From the NCBI GenBank assembly GCA_003010405.1, contig PJLO01000013.1:1-64000 (forward strand): a stretch of DNA of 64,000 bases. Direction: 5' to 3'. Shown in pieces: positions 60,175-64,000 of this stretch (positions are counted from its first letter, which is position 1; every line of letters starts with the position of its first letter). The translations under genes were made by a program, and so were the position numbers. Below the pieces are notes generated by a model that did not search any database, was not told the origin of the DNA, and saw nothing but the letters and a program-made list of their open reading frames with translations. Source of the stretch: Acidobacteriota bacterium (lineage in GTDB: Bacteria > Acidobacteriota > Terriglobia > Terriglobales > Acidobacteriaceae).

Positions 60175-61086
60175 ATGGGCCGGGCATCGGGGCATCGATC
60201 CACTATCGCAACACTTTCACTTCCACCTCGCGTCTGCGCTGTAGTCGTCACTTACAACCCAGATCCAACATTTTTGGAAAATATCGCGATTCTCGGCGCA
60301 CAAGTCAACCACATCGTCGTGGTCGACAATGGCTCCTTTGGCGGCACGGAGCAACATCTCCGGGCTCTCCAAGCGCGTCAAGACTGCACGGTAATACGCA
60401 ATCGTCAGAACCTGGGGATTGCTGTAGCTCTGAACCTCGGCGTGAAGTACGCACTCGAAGCGGGCTTTAACTGGGTCGCCACGTTTGACCAAGACAGCCG
60501 CGTGAGCGACGGATTCATTTCGCGGCTACTGGAAACCTACCAGCAAGCCTCGCATCCAGAAAAGATCGCGATCATCGCTCCAACCTATGTGGACCGGGAG
60601 TCGGGCATCCAACAACCGATAATGAGGGCGCGGAACGGCGAAAACCTAGTCACAATGGCTTCGGGAAACTTGCTGCCATCTAGCGCGATTCAGAACGTCG
60701 GACTATTCGATGAAAGTCTTTACATGGATTACGTGGACATCGAATTTTGTCTCCGTGCTCGGCGGAAGGGGATGCTGATCCTTCAATCGCCTGCGGTACT
60801 CTTTCACTCTTGCGGACGGCTCACGCATCATCGGCTCTTCGGTCGTCGCTTCGGGGCTTCAAACCACTCCGCAGAACGACGCTACTACATAACTCGCAAT
60901 CGACTGCGATTGATAATGCCATATGCTACAGATTGGTCATGGTTGTGGCGCGAAATCAAGATGATGCTCGCTGAAGCCACCAAGATAGTGCTGGTTGAAA
61001 ACTCTAAATGGAAGAAATTTCGAGCCATGGCAGCGGGCACAGCAGATGCTCTCAGCGGGAAGACGGGCAAGCAGATTGAACTCTAG
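60175..61086 (+). CDS. GT2-family glycosyltransferase (rhamnosyltransferase-like)
   Basis: The 303-residue GT-A enzyme begins VCAVVVTYNPDPTFLENIAI, with VVDNGSFGG and the DxD motif in ATFDQDSRVSDGF. LFDESLYMDYVDIEFCLRAR is characteristic of WbbL/RfbN-type rhamnosyltransferases. It would add a deoxysugar to a lipid-linked glycan. The ATG at 60175 is preferred. A GTG at 60130 would add a hydrophobic leader that is not typical for the family. Confidence 0.85.
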   Translation: MGRASGHRSTIATLSLPPRVCAVVVTYNPDPTFLENIAILGAQVNHIVVVDNGSFGGTEQHLRALQARQDCTVIRNRQNLGIAVALNLGVKYALEAGFNWVATFDQDSRVSDGFISRLLETYQQASHPEKIAIIAPTYVDRESGIQQPIMRARNGENLVTMASGNLLPSSAIQNVGLFDESLYMDYVDIEFCLRARRKGMLILQSPAVLFHSCGRLTHHRLFGRRFGASNHSAERRYYITRNRLRLIMPYATDWSWLWREIKMMLAEATKIVLVENSKWKKFRAMAAGTADALSGKTGKQIEL

Positions 61087-61518
61087 ACCAAACGCAAGCA
61101 AGAGTCTGGGCACCGCAATCTTAAATCTTAGGTCTGAGAGACAGTACTTATGGACGTTACGAAGCCTTCTGTAGCTGAAGCCGCTCTCAGCGGTTGTGAC
61201 AACCTGTGTGGCCTAATTGATGAATATAGGTCCTCGCTAAAAGTAGTTCCATTGTGGTGATGGTTTCCTCTCGCAAATCGCGATAAAGGCGGCTTAACAC
61301 CGATTTCTCGGCAAAAGTATCCAAGCGGTCTATCGCATCAGGTGAGGTTTCTGTCTGCCGTTCTTCAGGATTACCAGCAGGTTTCGACAAGCAGAGGCAC
61401 TCTGAACCTGGTGCCTTTGACCAAGTACGGAGTGCCTGCCGATACACGCCTGTCCAGTACTTCGCAACCAACTTGGAAGCATTACTGATTGCCACCTGAG
61501 CTGGAAAATCTTTGTTTC
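61087..61518. other. Region with only one weak open frame
   Basis: The only candidate is a minus-strand frame (61187-61591) that overlaps the 3' end of the methyltransferase gene. The encoded segment (charged helices such as ERQTETSPDAIDRLDTFAEK) resembles nothing I recognise and has no ribosome site. No RNA gene or repeat is visible. Confidence 0.4.
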
Positions 61519-62145
61519 CTACCGCAGGACTGCCACGCAAAAGAGGCCTGCCGACATTATCGGGAGGCGACTTGAGCAAATAGTTTGCCAACGCTCTATT
61601 TTAAAACCACATTCATCAAACAACTGCTCAAGTGTTCGCTTAGAGAAAAACTTAATGTGACCACCATCCCATAAAGGATCGTGATGGTGGTCCCACCTAT
61701 TAAAAACCGAAAGGACGAGGTTGCGCGTGTAGCTTCCGTAGTCTGGTGTTCCGCAGACGAACGAACCGTTCCCGTTCAAATGAGCACGCACAAAAGCCAG
61801 AAACTTGCGTGGTTCATAAACATGCTCGATAACGTCGTTTGAGCAGACAAGGTCGAATTTGCCAAGCCCCAGGAGAGATGGATCGTCGTAGCTGCTCCCC
61901 TTCAGAACTTGGAGGTCGGGAAACTGCGCTTTTGCTTTGGATAGCGACTCATCGTCCGGATCGAGCCCAACATAGCGGATTCCGCGACCCGCAACTATTG
62001 AGCCCAAAACTCCAGCGCCGCAACCCACTTCCAGGACTGACCTTGGCCGCTGGCCCAAGACGAGTTGAGACAGGACACTATAGATCCTGGCTGCGTGTCT
62101 TCGCGAGACTGAATCCCATTGTGGCTGTGAATAAACTGGCTCCAT
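61519..62145 (-). CDS. SAM-dependent methyltransferase (UbiG/Methyltransf_23-like)
   Basis: The 208-residue methyltransferase has motif I as VLEVGCGAGVLGSIVAGRG, YVGLDPDDESLSKAK, CSNDVIEHVYEPRKFL, and the HIKFFSKRTLEQLFDECGFK C-terminal part seen in many cell-surface cluster methyltransferases. The C-terminus (RLPIMSAGLFCVAVLR) is complete. It likely methylates a sugar or lipid-linked intermediate. It is 72 bp from the next glycosyltransferase gene on the same strand. Confidence 0.85.
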   Translation of the reverse strand: MEPVYSQPQWDSVSRRHAARIYSVLSQLVLGQRPRSVLEVGCGAGVLGSIVAGRGIRYVGLDPDDESLSKAKAQFPDLQVLKGSSYDDPSLLGLGKFDLVCSNDVIEHVYEPRKFLAFVRAHLNGNGSFVCGTPDYGSYTRNLVLSVFNRWDHHHDPLWDGGHIKFFSKRTLEQLFDECGFKIERWQTICSSRLPIMSAGLFCVAVLR

Positions 62146-62217
62146 CTCAATCCTCCTCGGAATAAAAAAAGCAAAACACTTTTACGCACTTGCGTCGATG
62201 CACATTCCACTCCCTGT

Positions 62218-63246
62218 TCAGAATTGAGGACTGCGGCCTAGATAGTTCCGAATGACAGCCGTCATCGCGTCAAATTTCTTCTCGCCGAGGATAAAACCCA
62301 ATAAAAAGTACACGTGGAAAAGTGGATATCTTGCAAAGCCCATCTTCCCGAACTCACGATACAACCTAAAGTATTCGCCCAATGGAAGTGTGAACTGGTC
62401 CTTTATGTAAGGGTAGAAGTAGTTGGCGTAATCGCGGATCACATCTTCCACGACGTCGATTTCCCGGGTCTCTTTTAGATCTCGAATAATTGAGATCGCC
62501 CCCCCAACCATGTTCAGGCGAGACTGCGATGTGATCGTCCCCGGAACATACTTTCCCTTCTCTCTCTCGCTGTTTCCAAAATCATGTGGTTCGTTACTGC
62601 GGCACAGCACTAATACCTTGGGCGTACAAACTGCCGTCTTGCTCAGCAGCACGTTCGCTGTCAGATACATTTGGTAGTAAAGAGTTCCATCAAACTTGGC
62701 GGTGGCAATATCGTTCGCGCTATCCCTACGAACAATATATCCGGAAATCACACCGGACCGCCGAAACGCAAAGCGTATGGCGGGAATGCCTGCCGCAAAT
62801 TCCTTCTCTTCTTTGAACCAGCGAATTTCCTGATTTATCTTCTCTGGCACTTCATCAAACCATGCGTAGCTTTTCAACACAAGCCCAACATTTGGATGGC
62901 GACCGATCACGCCAGCCGCGTTCTCCAATGCTCCTTCGCACATGATGTCGTCATTGCCCATGAAGAAACAGAACTCGCCAGACGCCTTTTCGACAAGATT
63001 GCGGATATTGCCGTCATAGCCCAAATTCGCTTCGTTTTCAAAGTAGCGCAACACATCCGGATAACGCGACTGGTAGTCGCGCACCAAGCGCTCGATCTGC
63101 TGGCGTTCGCGAGACATGTCTTCGCAGATCACGATCTCGTAATCATGCAGTCCCTGCGCAAGGATCGAGTCCAGCAATGCGGGAAGATGATGCGCCCGGT
63201 TATAGGCGGGGATACAAACTGAAAAAAGCTTGCGAGACTGGCCCAT
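62218..63246 (-). CDS. GT2-family glycosyltransferase
   Basis: The 342-residue protein has the GT-A start LFSVCIPAYNRAHHLPALLD, VICEDMSRERQ, NLGYDGNIRNLVEKA and a metal-binding NDDIMCEGAL. The C-terminal third has an aromatic-rich, partly hydrophobic segment (FARYPLFHVYFLLGFILG) that may associate with the membrane. Donor and acceptor cannot be told from sequence. The start is 3 bp after the stop of the next gene upstream, so they form a tight operon. Confidence 0.85.
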   Translation of the reverse strand: MGQSRKLFSVCIPAYNRAHHLPALLDSILAQGLHDYEIVICEDMSRERQQIERLVRDYQSRYPDVLRYFENEANLGYDGNIRNLVEKASGEFCFFMGNDDIMCEGALENAAGVIGRHPNVGLVLKSYAWFDEVPEKINQEIRWFKEEKEFAAGIPAIRFAFRRSGVISGYIVRRDSANDIATAKFDGTLYYQMYLTANVLLSKTAVCTPKVLVLCRSNEPHDFGNSEREKGKYVPGTITSQSRLNMVGGAISIIRDLKETREIDVVEDVIRDYANYFYPYIKDQFTLPLGEYFRLYREFGKMGFARYPLFHVYFLLGFILGEKKFDAMTAVIRNYLGRSPQF

Positions 63247-63249
63247 GCT

Positions 63250-64000
63250 TTATGGTAAATCACCCTTTCCGTCCGTTCGTGTAGCAATCCTGGTAAGAAG
63301 TCCCTGAACCTTGGCAACCGTGCTTGCCCACGAAAACTGAGCAGCCCTCGCTAGTCCCTTTTCCCGAAGCTGCTGGCGTAATATACTGTCGCCCGCGATT
63401 CGTCCTATAGCGTGGGCAATCTGCTCTACGGAAGTTGGGTCCACGAGCAAGGCAGCCTCTCCAGCCACCTCCGGCAAAGCGCTGGTGTTTGCGGTCACTA
63501 CCGGCGTGCCGCAGGCTATCGCTTCCAGCACCGGAAGGCCAAACCCCTCGTACAGAGAAGGAAACACCAGCATTTCCGCGCTACGGTACAAGGACGGCAT
63601 TTGCAAGTCCGGAACGATCCCTACGAACTGCACACGTGAGGTCAGATGCTTGCGTTCAATATATTCAGCAAGTTCAGCCGTGGGATTGCCCGTAAACACG
63701 AGACGCGTCCCGGCAGCGATGTGCGCCCGTGAAAATGCCTCTATCACCCGAAACTCGTTCTTGTGCTGCTTGCGGTTGCTGACGCACAGAAGATACGGGA
63801 AAGGAGACTCATAGGGCGCAACTCTAGAGTGATACTCCGGGTCCACTCCGCAGCTCACGTTGACAACCTTATCCGGCGGCACACCAGACCATTCGATGAT
63901 GCGCCCACGTGAAAATTCCGAGACAGTAAGGATACTGGCCGAGCGATGACAGGCCTGCTTCAGAACCGTTGCGTAGTACACGTGCTTAAGCACATTGCTA
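63250..64000 (-). CDS. GT4-family glycosyltransferase (5' end off the window)
   Basis: The frame is open through the right edge, so the start lies beyond 64000. The visible 249 residues are the C-terminal donor domain: TVSEFSRGRIIEWSGVPPDK, VSCGVDPEYH, LLCVSNRKQHKN, and the E-x7-E segment FPSLYEGFGLPVLEAIACGT. The typical VTANTSALPEVAGEAALLVD follows. It probably transfers mannose or a related sugar in the surface polysaccharide pathway. Confidence 0.85.
   Translation of the reverse strand, partial: SNVLKHVYYATVLKQACHRSASILTVSEFSRGRIIEWSGVPPDKVVNVSCGVDPEYHSRVAPYESPFPYLLCVSNRKQHKNEFRVIEAFSRAHIAAGTRLVFTGNPTAELAEYIERKHLTSRVQFVGIVPDLQMPSLYRSAEMLVFPSLYEGFGLPVLEAIACGTPVVTANTSALPEVAGEAALLVDPTSVEQIAHAIGRIAGDSILRQQLREKGLARAAQFSWASTVAKVQGLLTRIATRTDGKGDLP

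Noticed and set aside
61187..61591. A frameshifted C-terminal part of the methyltransferase at 61519-62145
   Set aside because: The methyltransferase already ends with a complete family-like C-terminus (RLPIMSAGLFCVAVLR), so no second piece is needed.

Overview
The window reads as ordinary chromosome from a Gram-negative-type bacterium, most likely an Acidobacteriota (Terriglobia-like) genome. That placement is an inference from the mix of protein families: a fadN-fadA-fadE beta-oxidation operon, a GerMN lipoprotein coupled to a cell-wall amidase, glutamate-carboxypeptidase-II-like M28 peptidases and a eukaryote-like HAD phosphomannomutase. No rRNA marker is present. Base composition is moderately GC-rich, except for one clearly AT-rich gene in the polysaccharide cluster.

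Layout. 1-0.8 kb: a highly charged repeat protein (running off the left edge) and a small helix-hairpin-helix gene. 0.9-8 kb: a leftward catabolic-looking cluster with a ThDP-dependent pyruvate-oxidase-like enzyme, an FAD plus Fe-S 2-hydroxyacid dehydrogenase and an enolase-superfamily dehydratase. Three genes between 0.5 and 5.9 kb each carry one single-base loss that breaks the frame. 8-11.3 kb: YoaK-like permease, SDR oxidoreductase, DUF3175 and CHAD proteins. 11.6-13.3 kb: an alcohol dehydrogenase cut off after about 65 codons at a hairpin, then a tryptophanase/tyrosine phenol-lyase family gene. 13.5-15.9 kb: tRNA-Arg(CCG) and two overlapping Xer recombinases. 15.9-24.6 kb: stress protein, ArsB-like permease, an acyl-ACP synthetase/ACP/PlsC fusion, and the membrane pyrophosphatase hppA behind a long structured leader. 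24.7-40 kb: peptidases, DUF255 protein, glycerate kinase, dctA, M28 peptidase and a four-gene envelope operon. 40-46 kb: the fadNAE operon with its terminator. 46-53 kb: NUDIX, patatin, yraN-galT, phosphomannomutase, an Fe-S aldo/keto reductase and an HEXXH protein. 53.2-54.5 kb: a REP/RAYT element. 54.5-64 kb: ilvD, a dead peroxiredoxin, and a surface polysaccharide cluster (glycosyltransferases, flippase, methyltransferases) that continues beyond the right edge.

No CRISPR array, prophage or defence island was seen. The best candidates for something unusual are the REPtron that encodes the tail of its own transposase and brackets a small ORF with inverted copies, the unexplained leader of hppA, the lyase that lacks an otherwise conserved PLP-site arginine, and the cluster of single-G losses at the left end, which is probably technical.
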